A stretch of DNA of 64,000 bases. It comes from Salminus brasiliensis (taxonomy: Eukaryota > Chordata > Actinopteri > Characiformes > Bryconidae). Every line of letters starts with the position of its first letter. Position 1 is the stretch's first letter. A program made the translations under genes and the position numbers. Positions 32,661-46,129 of the stretch are shown here, piece by piece. The notes under the pieces are model-generated. The model had not been told where the DNA came from and searched no databases. It saw only the letters and a list, made by a program, of their open reading frames with translations. Where the stretch lies: positions 39,189,842-39,253,841 of the forward strand of contig NC_132880.1 of assembly GCF_030463535.1 (NCBI RefSeq), given 5' to 3'.

Positions 32661-33737
32661 GGAAAGTCACCAGAGGTGCCCAGGACTTGAAACAGTAGCT
32701 AAGTTACGATTGGACAATTTATAGTTATGGGTGTGGTTTATTGAAAGGAACCTTATTATGGTTTTGACTACATGCCGTCGCTGTCAGGCAACAATCTTGT
32801 ACCTCAAAAATGGTAAATTTACAGGAGAAGGAAAAAAACTGCTTAACTTTCCATGGAAGTCAATGTAAAAAGATTCAATCTTAAGTTGTTTCGGAGCATT
32901 TCTATCAGTCATTTCATCATGAGATTGTGACAGAAAGTACGGAACAGCAGCCAAACTCAGATGATGTCAAAAAGTGACAAAGTCAAAAATGGAGATACGA
33001 AGTTCTTGAGTGACAGCGATAAAATTAGCATATATTATTTTAGCAAATCTTACTAAAAAAAGAGAACACAAATAGTGGATTGAAAAGTAGGATACTCTGA
33101 CATGTAAATATTATATTATAAATATGTAAAAATACTTTAAATACCTTTTTAAGAAGCACTTCATAAGTGCATGCCCTTCATTACTGTCCACACTCGGTTA
33201 CTGGATAACCAGCCTTACGATTAATAACTGATTAATAATCTTGTAAAACTCAACACCAGCATCAGTTGCCAAACATATCTTACTGGATTAAGCACATTTT
33301 GGTAGAAGGAAAACACTGTGTGCATTTGTTTTTTCAACCAAACCACACCTTTAATGCCTTGTGCTGAAGGAAGCGAAGGGGTTAACAGTGGAACTCCCTG
33401 TTCTGCAGTTCTGCATGTTGCATGCATTGGTGTGAGGCTCTCACACTGCCGCATGCTGACCACACATTTCTCTCATTCCTGCCTGCCCCGAAGACTTGTT
33501 GCACGTCTGAAGTGTATCATTCTTCACCTCGCTGCTGAGAGGACAGTCAGAACAGGAGTGTGTGTGCTTGCTTGTGCATGCTTGTGTCTCTCAGTGTGTG
33601 TAAGTGTAACTGCGTTAGGGAGGCTGTGGCGCGGCCTCACCCCTTTAACGCATTTTACTTTCACTCAGCTATCTCGCCCACGCACTCGCCATGTGACTGC
33701 TGCCAGCGACAGGAAATCAAGGATGTCAAATCCTGCT

Positions 33738-33775
<38 letters not shown>

Positions 33776-34458
33776 GCTCGCGCTCTCTCAGACATGGCTG
33801 CCTGGCCTAGGAGTCTCCCACGCTGAGCATTAACATATGTGTGTCTGCATGAGAACTCAAGAGTCAAAGTCTTTCTGACCACTGCTTTCGACTCACTCCA
33901 TGTGCTTTTTCGACAGTTTCCATGTGCTTTAATATCCATGGACATATTCATTAAAAATGATAACTCAGCAAAGTCATATTTACACAGTTGTCTGTTCCCA
34001 ACACTGTACGATCGCCTATGTCACAATTTATTAGACAGAATAATGGTACAGTACAATATCAGGTGGCAAGTGTGTGTTGTTCCCTTTTTTAACTAAAAAA
34101 TAATGCTAGTAAAAAAAAAACTATTATTTAAATTTATTTTAATAGTTGTATTTAAACTTTTTCAGTACTAATTTTGATTAGGCAGTCAAGAGCTGGAGTG
34201 AAGGCCTAAAGCTTTAGACCAATTAATACCATAACTCAGAAAATAACAGAATATAATCACATTCTGATTCCCAATCATTGGTGTTGAGAAAGTATAGCAC
34301 ATTTTTTGTTGTTAAAATACCTTAACCATATTCATTTCAACTGAGATGTATTTATTTGCAATTGTGTGAAAATCCACACTGGTAGAGGAGACTGGAGGTA
34401 GTCATTTGTGTAACTGAGCTACTGTTTTGTAGCAACTCCAAACAAATGCACTACAATT
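32661..34458. other. Intergenic; (CT)n at 33739-33773, nothing else recognised
   Basis: A 171-codon open frame here (33318-33833) runs through the CT tract and has no domain or splice support. Confidence 0.55.
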
Positions 34459-34842
34459 TCTCATCAGATTGAAGTGAAGTTTCGTTGGTTTTCTGTAAAG
34501 CTTGCCCAATCTAGCAACAGTTGCTACACAACAATACATTTGTGGGAGGAGCATGAATACATCAGTTTAGAGTAGATACTGACAGTAGAGGGCTTGAAGG
34601 CAGGATACACGTGTATTTATATGTACAGCTTTATTAAGGGCAGTCCATTACTCTTCATTCTCGCAACAAGTGGAACACAAGCAGGCCACACTAATACGGA
34701 CCAATTTGTGCTCAAAATACTGTAAAACACAGCAGGACACAGCAGGTCAAGATAAGACAGGACAAAGCACTGTTCAGAACTCAAAAATGTAACAGATCAT
34801 AAACTGCTTTCCATTCCACAGGGTCCCTGAGCAGTACCCCTA
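34459..34842 (+). repeat. Copy 2 of the dispersed duplication
   Basis: Direct-orientation partner of 31171-31671, 3.3 kb away; contiguous here across CCCCTATTCCTCCACGCAA where copy 1 is interrupted. Confidence 0.88.
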
Positions 34843-35031
34843 TTCCTCCACGCAATGTTAGAGAATATCAGACATTTCTGGAAATCACTGATTTCCAATG
34901 ATTGGGACCAGCATTGTTCTTGATCCATTAACAATGTAACGTAAGCAGAGAATTCTACAGAGGGAAGCTGCCACTTTATAGTACCTTCCATGGTTGTCAG
35001 GTGCTGGAGCTTTTTCTGCAAAATTACACAT

Positions 35032-35365
35032 CGATCAGCCATAACATTACCACGATAATCATAATTCTTAATATTGAGAAGGCCCCCCTTGTGCTGCAAA
35101 AACAGATCGGTCCATTCAAGGCATGGACTTCACTAGGCCTCTGAAGGTGTCCTGTGGTATTGGGTGCCAAGATGTTAGCAGCAGATGCTGTAAGTCCTGT
35201 AAGTTGTGAGGTGAGCCTCTGTAGATTGCATCAATGAGCCGTATGTGCTTAGGGTTCTCCTGGCATTTGCCAACGCCTGACTCTTCTGATAGAGAAGCGT
35301 GATTCGTCACTCCACAGAACACATTTCCACTGCTCCAGAGTCCGGTGGCAGTGTTCTTTACACCA
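35032..35365 (-). mobile_element. Two abutting Tc1-like fragments
   Basis: 35032-35235 starts CGATCAGCCATAACATTACC and contains AAGGCATGGACTTCACTAGG and TCTGAAGGTGTCCTGTGGTA, the end of another Tc1-like family. 35245-35365 (GTGATTCGTCACTCCACAGA, CACTGCTCCAGAGTCCGGTG) is the complement of the central transposase part of the salmonid-type Tc1. Both are broken. Confidence 0.7.
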
Positions 35366-36022
35366 CTATATCTCCATTTTAATGTCCGTGGAAGCATATA
35401 TACTAGATTCTGAAGCATTGCTGAGAGGATTTCATTGCATTTTGCGACAAAAGCATTAGTGAGGTCTGGTTGTTGGATGATCGACACCCCACCTCATCCC
35501 CAACTCCTCAAATGATCCCAAAAGTATTGGATGAAGCACCATCCATCACTCCAGAGAACACAGTTCCACTGCTCCACAGCTCAATATTGTCAATATTGTG
35601 ATTAGATTGCTGCTACCTTTTTTATTTCGCTGCTTTCCCACTTTTCCGATTAATGTCTACCCTCCTAATATTTTAGATTTTTTTATTATTATAATTTTAA
35701 TTATTTAATAATTGCTCATTAAGATGTAACTGGGACCTTGATATCTCAATTTTAATCCACCCCATGTACCACATGTGATATGAAAGACAATAAAGTCTCC
35801 TTGAATCAATGCTGGGGGGCTTTATACCCCTCTAACCCACGTCTGGTATTAGACAGTGGTGCCAATAGGTTCATGTTTATCTGCTCCAGAGATTCCTATT
35901 CTATTGGTAATACTTCTCTACAGGGACTAGACAAGTTATGTGCATTTGCACATCTGTGTCAGTAATGGGTGCAACTTAAAGAAGGTAAAAGCATTTTTGT
36001 CCACAAACATTTGGACATACAG
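35366..36022 (+). mobile_element. MITE copy e, split by a retroposon insertion
   Basis: Left part includes CATTAGTGAGGTCTGGTTGTTGG and GAACACAGTTCCACTGCTCC. The right part resumes at ATGCTGGGGGGCTTTATACC and ends CACAAACATTTGGACATAC. Interrupted at about 35586-35806. Confidence 0.85.
35586..35806 (+). mobile_element. Short retroposon-like insertion inside MITE copy e
   Basis: About 215 bp absent from other MITE copies, flanked by the candidate 5-bp direct repeat TCAAT (GCTCAAT / AATCAATGC). The 3' end AAAGACAATAAAGTCTCCTTG contains AATAAA and looks like a 5'-truncated non-LTR retroposon tail. Confidence 0.6.
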
Positions 36023-39000
36023 AATAATACAGTATACAACAAAATTTCTGTTGGCTTTTCTTTTTAGTTTTTGTATATATATATATATATATATATAAAC
36101 CCCAGCTTGATAACAGTATATTTTACAGTTTGAGACGCATAAACACATAAACAGGTCTTAAAAGATTCCTGACACTTAAGAACAGTTGCAAGTAAGTGTG
36201 TTATGAGTTAAGCATGCAGTATGCAGAATGCTCCATTACTTGTTCCATTACTCAGCTTCATAACGACTGCAAAACTAAGGAAACAAACTTCAGACACCAA
36301 ATCTATCTTGGCTGACAGACTACATTTTGAGGTGAACGGAAAACTCTGTAAATTACATTCTTTGCTGAAAGATTCCTCTGAACGTATCCATTCTTACTCT
36401 GAACTCATTAATATCTTTAGCCTTCAGTGTAATTCTGCAGAGTAGCTTTTGCAGCGGGTTCAGTCTATTCTGCAGAGTGGGCTGGTGAAGTACGATGCAG
36501 TGATTGCGTGTGATGTCAAGGCTGTTTGGTCTACTAAAGCAGACTGAGAGGCGAGGCGGAGGGAACTCCGGCCAACACTTCACTCTTCACTCACCTCATA
36601 CAGTGCTGTGCAGAATGCTAAGCCCAGTCCAACTGTTTATCTGGACATTTATTTGCTCATTAACATTAGAACGAATACAAATAAACTTTAGCTTAAACAT
36701 TCTTGATACATGACAGTTTAATAAAAAGACCATATGTTGTGTTTTCCTTTGAGGTCCACTTATTTGCATGATTTTAGGCATCAACAGTTGCAATTCTTTG
36801 TGCAACATTTCACAACCTCTCTGTGTCTTACAATTAATTGTTACTGTGCCTTAAAAGGTGTCCTAGAATGGAAACTGTATTTTGCAAGGCATATATATGA
36901 ATAATGAGAGTTTGGTACATGAGGAACACACTGTGAACCTCAAACACTGTTGTCTCTTCATTTAAATGCAGTGCCTGCTTTAGGAGAATATGGAAGTGAT
37001 GCTAAAAAGATAAAAGCTAACACTAGCCAAATGTAGTGCCACTGTATCCACACAGAAACACAACAAACACACTGCACTATGCGAGAGCAGACCAAAAAAC
37101 AGCAACACTATCCTGAAGGCCTCTGGAATAATTACAAAAAATGACATGTTCTTGTTACAGTGCTAAGCTATGCTATGCTAGGCTATGCTTTCATTATAAG
37201 GCTAAATAACAGGGTTGTAAAGTCTTGTAAGTCTTGTAAAACTGTATTTGAGCATTTTTCACGAATGTTATGCATTATGTAAATGTTTAATGAAATAAAA
37301 TACGGTATCATTATACTATAAAAAACATATACTGCCTAGATAAATAGCATTAAACAGTTTGCTTGTCTGGCCCAAGACTGTCTGGCACAGTACTGTATAA
37401 TGTGGCATGTTGTAAATGACAAGTAATACAGTAACTCTTCTCTTCATAGTAATAATGATCCTATAATAATAATGATCCTATGATATAATATAATAATATA
37501 ATATAATAATATAATAAGAACAATCCTATAATAATAATGATCCTATGATATAATATAATAATATAATAAGAACAATCCTATAATAATAATTATCCTATAG
37601 TCGACACACCCTTCTGGGTTTAAGGTTTAAGGAAACTGTGTGTTCCAGAGCGACGGCCTATATCAGGTACTGAAGGTGGAACAGGTCACGTCTGAAGCGA
37701 GGTGTGTGGCTCATGTGCTGTTCTCTCCTGCTGCTCCTGCAATAAATCATTTAACCAGGACAAGTCATTTTGCTCAGCTGGAATGTATTCGACTCACACA
37801 CATACACACACTCACTTACCCTCTCCGTTGTGGTCCCCTCACGTGTTGCTCTCCTCGTCTGCTGGCAGGCCAAGTTTGAACTCAGATGATGTAATTTAAA
37901 GAAGCGTTTTTTCCAAGCATGCAGCGCGCTATACAGACTAATGCGCTAGTCGCCAGCCAGTCAGCCAGACAGACAGACAGATCGAGCCACAAGTTTGCTG
38001 GCTCAGGCACTTTGCTCTGTCACCAAAGGATTCTCTAAGACAAGTCAGATGGGATTTCTTCAGCTAAACACATGCACACCCACACAGAAAGAGAGTGCTG
38101 AAAGAGCCTGAAAATATATAGGCCTACTGCAGCAGATTGCATAAGAGCAGAATGGACTTGATTTAAAATAAAGCTACCCCAGTACTTCACTACTCGCTAC
38201 TTTACTCTTCCTAAATGCTCCTTGGCTTGGACATACACTTCTTTAATAAATATAGACAGCTGTCATCTGGGGGTTCTTTTAATATTAAAAAACACTGTTC
38301 ACACTTATACCTCTCATTTTCAGACCAAATGGTTAAAGACCCACCAACAGAAAGGTTCTTCATGGTTTTGTCTATGGTATCAAACCTCTTTTTGGTACCA
38401 TTTGACACCTTTATTTTCCAGAGCAGTGAGTGGGAAAAGGCCTTCCATGTGGCATTTTGCTAACAAACATTGTTACTACACTGTAAACTACACTGACTGA
38501 CCATCATCACTGATTGCTTGACCAGACTGACACGTAATTCCCCCGATTATTATTTGATCTGTAATGACTGTGGAATTCTTTTCTGTGCTATATAGGGCCA
38601 TTTTAAATAGTCTGTATAAAACCTACTAAAGGTTTTTCACTAAACCCCTTGACTAGGCCAAGAACCATGTAAGCATCCAACTAGGTTCACTGAGGTGTTA
38701 TGGTTCTATGTAGAATCATGTCCTTTACTAATAAACCCTTGGATTGTGTATTTCAGTTAGTTTGAGTAAAGATTTGCACTTTACTCAAACTAATGTGGGA
38801 TAAAATACAACGAAGCCTCCCAGAAAAAGTAATGAGAGAATTCCAAATCTCTCCATGAACATTTAGAAACATCAGCTGTTTGGGAATCCAATGGATTCAT
38901 CAGAAACAAAAGTTTTATATAGTTGTATACTTTTTTATACAACTTTTTAATACTTTATATTTTTTATACTATATATACATTTGCCATGTTTGACGCAGAC

Positions 39001-39329
39001 TTCAATAATCGCATTTATTTGTTTTTATATATTTTTATTTATTCAAGTTGGAAGTCGTTTGGCTCAAACAGAATAGAACTGCATTGGAACAACTGTGCCA
39101 GACTGTTTAGCAACTTTTAAAACTAGCTTTACAACTTTCTGAAACTGCCCACAACTATGCAAAGTCATGTTTGTGCAAGAAACACTCATGCCTACGGCTA
39201 TGTCCCAAACCACACATCTCTATACTTTACATAGTACATGCTTACATGAACTTCTAATGGTGGTGCCCTATTTTTACAGCCTGTGTAGTCTGGTAGTGTG
39301 TGGTTTGACAAAGACACACATATTCACCA
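36023..39329. other. Intergenic; short AT-rich tandem at 37446-37600
   Basis: At 37446-37600 a unit of about 70-80 bp (AATAATGATCCTATGATATA with ATAATATAATAAGAACAATC) is repeated two to three times. AGAACC/GGTTCT-rich text near 38340-38740 may be a dispersed repeat. No gene recognised. Confidence 0.5.
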
Positions 39330-39515
39330 TTTCTGTTGGACACTGATGGAATTTGGCCTCCGCCTTTAACCCATCTGTGCAGTGAACACACAGTGACAGT
39401 GAGGACATGTGTCTGGAGCAGTGGGAAGACATCGCTGCGGCGCCTGGGGAGGTCAAGGGCCCAACAGCAGCTTGACGAGCCCGGGTCTCGAACCCACAAA
39501 CCTCATAAATAGCCC
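39330..39515 (-). mobile_element. tRNA-derived SINE, copy 3
   Basis: Contains GCCTTTAACCCATCTGTGCAG, GCGCCTGGGGAGGTCAAGGGCCCAACAGCAGC and the B-box complement CTCGAACCCACAA. The A-box end grades into the minisatellite. Confidence 0.8.
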
Positions 39516-39536
39516 AGTAATGAGTAACGAGTAATA

Positions 39537-41326
39537 AGCCCAGTGATGAAGATGAGGAACAGGATTGTAGTGTGTTAGCGATGAAGATGATGAGGAGGAG
39601 TGCAGTGTATTAGTGATGAAGATGAGGAACAGTATTGCAGTGTGTTAGCGATGAAGATGATGATGAGGAGTGCAGTGTATTAGTGATGAAGATGAGTAGT
39701 AGGAGAGCAGTGCGTTAGTGATGAAGATGAGGAACAGGAGTGCAGTGTGTTAGTGATGAAGATGAGTAGCAGGAGTGCAGTGTGTTAGTGATGAAGATGA
39801 GTAGCAGGAGTGCAGTGTGTTAGGGATAAAGACAAGATGAAGGAGAGCAATGTGCTAGTGATGAAGATGAGGAGGAGAAGTGCAGTGTGTTAGTGATGAA
39901 GATGAGTAGCAGGAGTGCAGTGTGTTAGTGATGAAGATGATGAGGAGGAGTGCAGTGTGTTAGTGATGAAGATGATGAGGAGGAGTGCAGTGTGTTAGTG
40001 ATGAAGATGAGGAGCAGGAGTGCAGTGTGTTAGTGATGAAGATGAGGAACAGGAGTGCAGTGTGTTAGTGATGAAGATGAGTAGCAGGAGTGCAGTGTGT
40101 TAGTGATGAAGATGAGTAGCAGGAGTGCAGTGTGTTGGGGATAAAGACGAGGTGAAGGAGAGCAATGTGCTAGTGATGAAGATGATGAGGAGAAGTGCAG
40201 TGTGTTAGTGATGAAGATGAGTAGCAGGAGTGCAGTGTGTTAGTGATAAGGATGAGTAGCAGGAGTGCAGTGTGTTAGTGATGAAGATGATGAGGAGGAG
40301 TGCAGTGTGTTAGTGATGAAGATGAGTAGCAGGAGTGCAGTGTGTTAGTGATGAAGATGTGTAGCAGGATTGCAGTGTATTAGTGATAAGGATAAGGAGC
40401 AGAGTGCAGTGTGTTAGTGATGAAGATGATGAGGAGGAGTGCAGTGTATTAGTGATGAAGATGAGTAGTAGGAGAGCAGTGCGTTAGTGATGAAGATGAG
40501 GAACAGGAGTGCAGTGTGTTAGTGATGAAGATGAGGAACAGGAGTGCAGTGTGTTAGTGATGAAGATGAGTAGCAGGAGTGCAGTGTGTTAGAGATGAAG
40601 ATGAGTAGCAGGAGTGCAGTGTGTTAGTGATGAAGATGAGTAGCAGGAGTGCAGTGCGTTAGTAATGAAGATGAGTAGCAGGAGTGCAGTGTGTTAGTGA
40701 TGAAGATGAGGAACAGGAGTGCAGTGTGTTAGTGTTGAAGATGATGAGAAGTGCAGTGTGTTAGTGATGAAGATGAGGAGCAGGAGTGCAGTGTGTTTAG
40801 TGATGAAGATGATGAGGAGGAGTGCAGTGCGTTAGTGATGAAGATGAGTAGCAGGAGTGCAGAGTGTTAGTGATGAAAATGAGGAATAGCATTGCAGTGT
40901 GTAGGTGATGAAGATGAGGAGTGCAGTGTGTAAGTGATGAAGACGAGGAGGAGGAGTGCAGTGTGTTAGTGATGAAGATGAGGAGTCCAGTGTGTTAGTG
41001 ATGAAAATGAGAAGCAGGAGTGCAGTGTGTTAGGGATGAAAATGAGTAGCAGGAGTGCAGTGTGTTAGGGATAAAGACGAGGGGAAGGAGAGCAGTGTGC
41101 TAGTGATGAAGATGATGAGGAGAAGTGCAGTGTGTTAGTGATGAAGATGATGAGGAGAAGTGCAGTGTGTTAGTGATGAAGATGATGAGGAGAAGTGCAG
41201 TGTGTTAGTGATGAAGATGAGGAGCAGGAGTGCAGTGTGCTAGTAATGAAGATGAGGAGCAGGAGTGCAGTGTGCTAGTAATGAAGATGAGGAGTGCAGT
41301 GTGTTAGTGATGAAGATGAGGGGGAG
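39537..41326. repeat. Minisatellite, about 50 copies of a ~35-bp unit
   Basis: Almost 1.8 kb of units such as TGCAGTGTGTTAGTGATGAA followed by GATGAGTAGCAGGAG (35 bp). Variants include GATGATGAGGAGGAG and GATGAGGAACAGGAG, with unit lengths of about 28-38 bp. Blocks of variants recur in the same order (a TAAAGACGAGGTGAAGGAGAGCAATGTG-like variant occurs near 39830, 40140 and 41070), pointing to higher-order duplication. The unit length is not a multiple of three and each unit has stops, so it is not coding. Confidence 0.97.
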
Positions 41327-41340
41327 GAGAGCATGGGTGT

Positions 41341-41346
<6 letters not shown>

Positions 41347-41386
<40 letters not shown>
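41347..41386. repeat. (TG)n tract
   Basis: About 20 units, directly after the minisatellite. Confidence 0.97.
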
Positions 41387-41724
41387 GCTGCTGTCTAATG
41401 AAAAGATTTCTCTATTGTTTGAGGGGAAACCCAGGCTATTTAGGAAGGTTTGGAGTTTACTGAAATTACCAGCTTCTAAATGTGTGTGTGGGACAAAACC
41501 TCTTTCTCCCCTTGCTTGTGTGTAAGGGTACTTTCACTTTAGTACAGTTTGTGTTCATCCCAATTCTGTCTTGGGAGGTTGCATCCAACTACAGTTCAGT
41601 TGCTTCTAAATGCAATATCACTTTCCATTTCTGCTCAAGCTGACCCACTCTCTACCACAGCTTCAGGCAGCCCGGTACTTTCAAGCACAGCTTCAGGCCG
41701 TCTGGTACTTTCTACCACAGCTAC

Positions 41725-41805
41725 AAAACAAACCTCAACAACCTCAGAGATCTAGGTTCATTATTTGATTCTAATTTCACTCTCCAGCTGAGGCACACTC
41801 ATGAC
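41725..41805 (+). mobile_element. Possible LINE fragment
   Basis: AACCTCAGAGATCTAGGTTCAT translates as NLRDLGSLFDSNFTL, like the region after the reverse transcriptase active site of L2-type LINEs (NLGV.FDS.LS). Short, so tentative. Confidence 0.4.
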
Positions 41806-44800
41806 ACAGGTAAATTCCACTGGATCGTTTCTGTGCTCAGCTGTCTGTCATCCACAGGCCTACAGAGAAAGGGCTTGAGTGCCATGTAATAGTTTCCAGA
41901 TGGTTCTGAGACAGCCTGGTAATGATTGGCAAATCAATGAGCTGATCAAAAGTGAAAGTGGCGGCACCTTCAAAAAAAGGTTTAAGCCCTTATCTTGTAA
42001 AGATAAAGAGGCCCTTAGCGCTGCAGATTAGATTCGCCTATATGGATTCGTGGCTACAATATTTAGGAAGTGTGTCTGAATGACATTAAGCTCATGATGT
42101 TTCAGTATGGTCAGTGAGAGTGGGATATTACAAGGTAAGTGAAACTATGAGCTGAACCAAAGTGAACACAAACAGAACGGGTCACCAGGCAACAAAGTCA
42201 GATATTTTGCAAATGATTAATGACGCCATCATCATTTCCTTCTTAGCAACTTCAAAACAGACACTAGCTGCCACAAAGTTCAGGAAACTAGTAAGTCGGA
42301 AAAGACTGCACCCAAAATATTGAACGTGGCTAAAACAATAGGCTGAAACACAAGTTTAGTATCAGTTCTTGATAAGATTATGACAGAGGTGGGAAGTTAC
42401 TCAGTTACATATTAGTCCAATTTTGATGGATTGGTATTTTGCTTGGTACAGGCAAGTCATTTTACTACTATTTTTTATACTACTACTTCACAAACTTTAC
42501 TACTAATGTTTTACTCATTTTTGATCATTCACATGTAGTTTTGCCTGTGACAAAATCTGCACGGATTTGCCTAGTTTAGTGTATGCAACCATCAATAACA
42601 ATACATGTTGGAGGCACTGTTGGACTAGTCGATTTACCTATTTGATATAAAGATTCCAAAGAATGCATTTACTGATTGTAAGTAAGTAAGTATGCTTAGA
42701 TGCCATTTACAACCCTGTTATATTGCCTCTTCATGCTAATTTCCACATTTATCATCTAGTTTACAGGACTGACGGTGGCTCACAATATTATAGCATGGCA
42801 TAGTTTTAACACTGTAACAGAAATACATGTCATTATTCCTGAGTTTTACCAGATAGCATTGTTACCGTCTCGTGTCCTGTCAGTGCAATGTGCTGAGGTT
42901 GTAGGTGGGTTAGCTTTTAGCCTTGCTCCCACTTGCTTCCAAAGGTTTGATTTTCAAGGGAGCGGACAATGAAGAGACAGGATGGTTATCGAGTGTTAGC
43001 TTTTAGTGTCAGCTTTAACTAGAGCTGTTGTTAGTGGGCTGGGTGGATGTAAAATGTTGCCATTAATAAAATATGTCAGAACCAATGACTGTAGAAACCC
43101 TGGACAGCACAACATCTCTCAAAAGTAGAGCAACTACAAGTCTAAGGTCTCTGCTAACTGGTTGCAGTATGACGTGTTGCTCTGCCCATCCCCATTCATT
43201 TCAATGACAAAACAGCCCATTGGTCTGAGAGACGCTTGGTCTTTGCTTGGTCTACTAAATGAATAGGTGAGTCTGGCTCTGTCTCTGGGCTGTACTACGC
43301 AGACAGTTTAGTAAACAGTTTCGGCTTCATTTTAATAGAACGGAAGGGAATGGATCCATGGTATTCATGTTTCTGCAGTCATTGATCAAGGTTTACGGTA
43401 AGACAGTTCCATGTACCGAAATCTCAGCAGAACCAATCAGAACCTCCATTTCCAATGCAGTAAAACCTCATATTGAATTCTACATCGGTTACAGTTTGTG
43501 TTCCACTCTGTGTGTAAATCACTTAATGCATGTCACAGTGTTCTAAGGATAATAAGTTATGCAGAGATGTTAGCTAGTACAATTAGAGCACTGTGTGAGT
43601 TTGCAGGATCAAAACACATGCTGAACACTGACACTGTTCATAAATAGGTGTATTGGGCAATGTCACCTTATTATAGCTCTGACAGAGGCTGTGCGGTGAG
43701 CTGGAAGTTAGTGTTAGTCAATCAGTCAGTGGCATCAGTCATTAACTGTAGCATCCACTTGGGCACTTTAGCCAAATTTTGCTAATAATGTAATTCATGT
43801 TATAAAAGAATTTCTCACCACCGGTATCAGGTTATTCAATAAAAATCTGTCCGCCCTCCTTGACACTGGGCTGCATGTGAGGTGGCCACTTACCTAACGA
43901 TATAGAAAATAGGCTAATGCTAATGGAGAAAATTAAGTTGTTTATAGGATTCAGCTCTTTTTTTCAGGGAAATCAATCCTACAGAAGTAGCTAAGTTGTA
44001 CTCAGTACTTGAGTAGTTGATTGGCTACTTTGGTCTTTTTACTGAATCTCTGGAAAAGTACATTTACTTGAGTGATTATTTCACTTGAGTATTGGTTTAT
44101 GATACTATGTTCTTATGCTGACCCTAATTCAACTCTCTCACACTTACTTGTGAATGAGATTGGAGTACAGTAGCCTATATATATGGCTCCCAGCATGCCC
44201 TGCTTTGGGAACAGTAGTGAATGAATGTGAGGGGCAGCTGTCAGCAGAGCACATAAAAGGGCCATGGAACATGAAGGGCATGGAGTTGGATAAACAGTAG
44301 ACAGCTGGGCTGAGACAATGGCACCTCAGTTAATCATTAATACTGTTAATGAACAGAGCACAAGAGCTCTCAGTACTTTCCATGAGCCTCAGCTCCCAGC
44401 CGGCCACCGACTGACCCTTTGTTGGCCTTTGCTGATGGTCAATAAGGGTGTGTGTGTGTGTGTGGGGGGGGGGCTATGGACAGAGAAATGGCAGTAGATA
44501 AGCATCATTCCATACATCCATTCTTTAGCTCCCAGTCTGCCTAAATCTCAGCATGTGTTCAATCTGTGCAAGAACAACAACACTGACGACAAAGCATTAA
44601 TGTGTTGAAAAACTGACAGTGGAAAATCCATCTGTCTGCTCCATCATGATGGACAGTGTGAGCTAAGACATCTGTTGGGTTCTTGCATCATGGCATCCTG
44701 ACTGATTCCTAACACTATAGCAAATGGCTAATAAATGGCCATTAATGGGAGTGATAACAGATGTGTGGGTCTCATTGGGAGCCAGTGAAAGTGTGTTTTG

Positions 44801-46125
44801 TGTGACGTGTAAATGCGCAGTGTGTTCGGGCGTCCCTCTGCAGAGGTGGCAGGTGTTCCTCCTTTCTCCACAGAGCAGGTTTTTATGTCCCTGCTCATGT
44901 TAGTTACTTGGTTTCCATGGAAATGCCCAACAGAAAGAGTCTTGTCTTAAGGGGCCTGTTCTGGGGACGGTTTTACTAGCTGACTGACCTGCACTTTAGC
45001 AAAGACAGAAAGGGGGGAAAAAAGAAAACAGAAAAAAAGCCAAGCCAGAACCGAAACAACATAGCATTGTCTCCAGTTTGATGCACAGACTCAATGGAGA
45101 TGTTCAGGACAGATGTTTCAAATGAACTAGCTCTGTGCCCTTCACACAGGGCCAGCCTTCGGACTCAATGCTCTATTTCACCCTGACATTCACTTTCAAC
45201 TCGCTTCCAGTATCATTGGAACATTTTTATGCATTTCTCCAAACTGACCCTATGTTCAGGAGTTGTTGGAAGCTTATTCAGTCATCATTGACATTTTAAC
45301 ACATGTAATGGTGTAGTTAATTTGAGGGATTGTCTCAATTTCACCTGTAGATTATTAAACTGTAGATTTCTTAACATTATATTAACTGGTAGTAAAAACA
45401 GGGTACTATGCATTGCAAGAGGGGCGAAAAACATAGCGAAAATGAACTGATGTAATAAAAAAGTAGTGAGCTCGCTAAAAGCAATGGAGCTAAAATACTT
45501 CACTGGTGTTTTGACACAACAAAAAAAATAAAAAGGACCGTGAGAGAGTCTGTCACTTCTGTACTTCTGTGGTACACAAGACTTTAACTGTAAACTTTTA
45601 GGGACTTCTAGTCTTTAGTTTCATCTTCAGTGCATGACATGCTAGAATGTCAGAATTCACTCTGCTGTTATTTTCAACAGTTACATAATTAGTAGATACA
45701 TTAGCCAATTTCAGCGGCTGCCATGTATTCCCAACACATTACCCTTTTTTTAAGTTTTTCAAGGTACCTTAGGATCATGTTGTGTTATCATTTGGATCAT
45801 GAGGAACACAGATTTATGGATCTCAAAAAATCCAGAACTTTCCAAGCAGTTATGTAAGCTTCACAATGTGCTAACTTCTTGATGTCTTGATTGGTCTGGA
45901 CATTTTCTTTTCTTTACAACTGAAAGCATTTTTGGTCATACACTTCCTTGCCTTATTAGATAAGCTTCTCAAATATTTTCCACTGTATAGATTTTGGCAT
46001 GATAATGTGTGATTAATCTTGTCAGCATCATTTTTTCTGATTTGTCAGCCTGATAAACAAAGCACCGCAATGTACGGTCTACTGATACTTCCCTGAAATG
46101 TCACTAAAGTCAGGGAACTATTACT
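41806..46125. other. Intergenic, nothing firmly recognised
   Basis: 43980-44100 has TACTTGAGTAGTTG / CACTTGAGTA text as in dispersed fish repeats, and 44450-44471 a GT/G run. No gene seen. Confidence 0.45.
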
Positions 46126-46129
46126 CTCC

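Noticed and set aside
33318-33833. 171-codon open frame
   Set aside because: Ends in poly-Ser/Leu from the (CT)n tract; no splice or family support.
39537-41326. CRISPR-like or coding repeat array
   Set aside because: Units abut with no spacers, the DNA is vertebrate, and the unit length does not keep frame.
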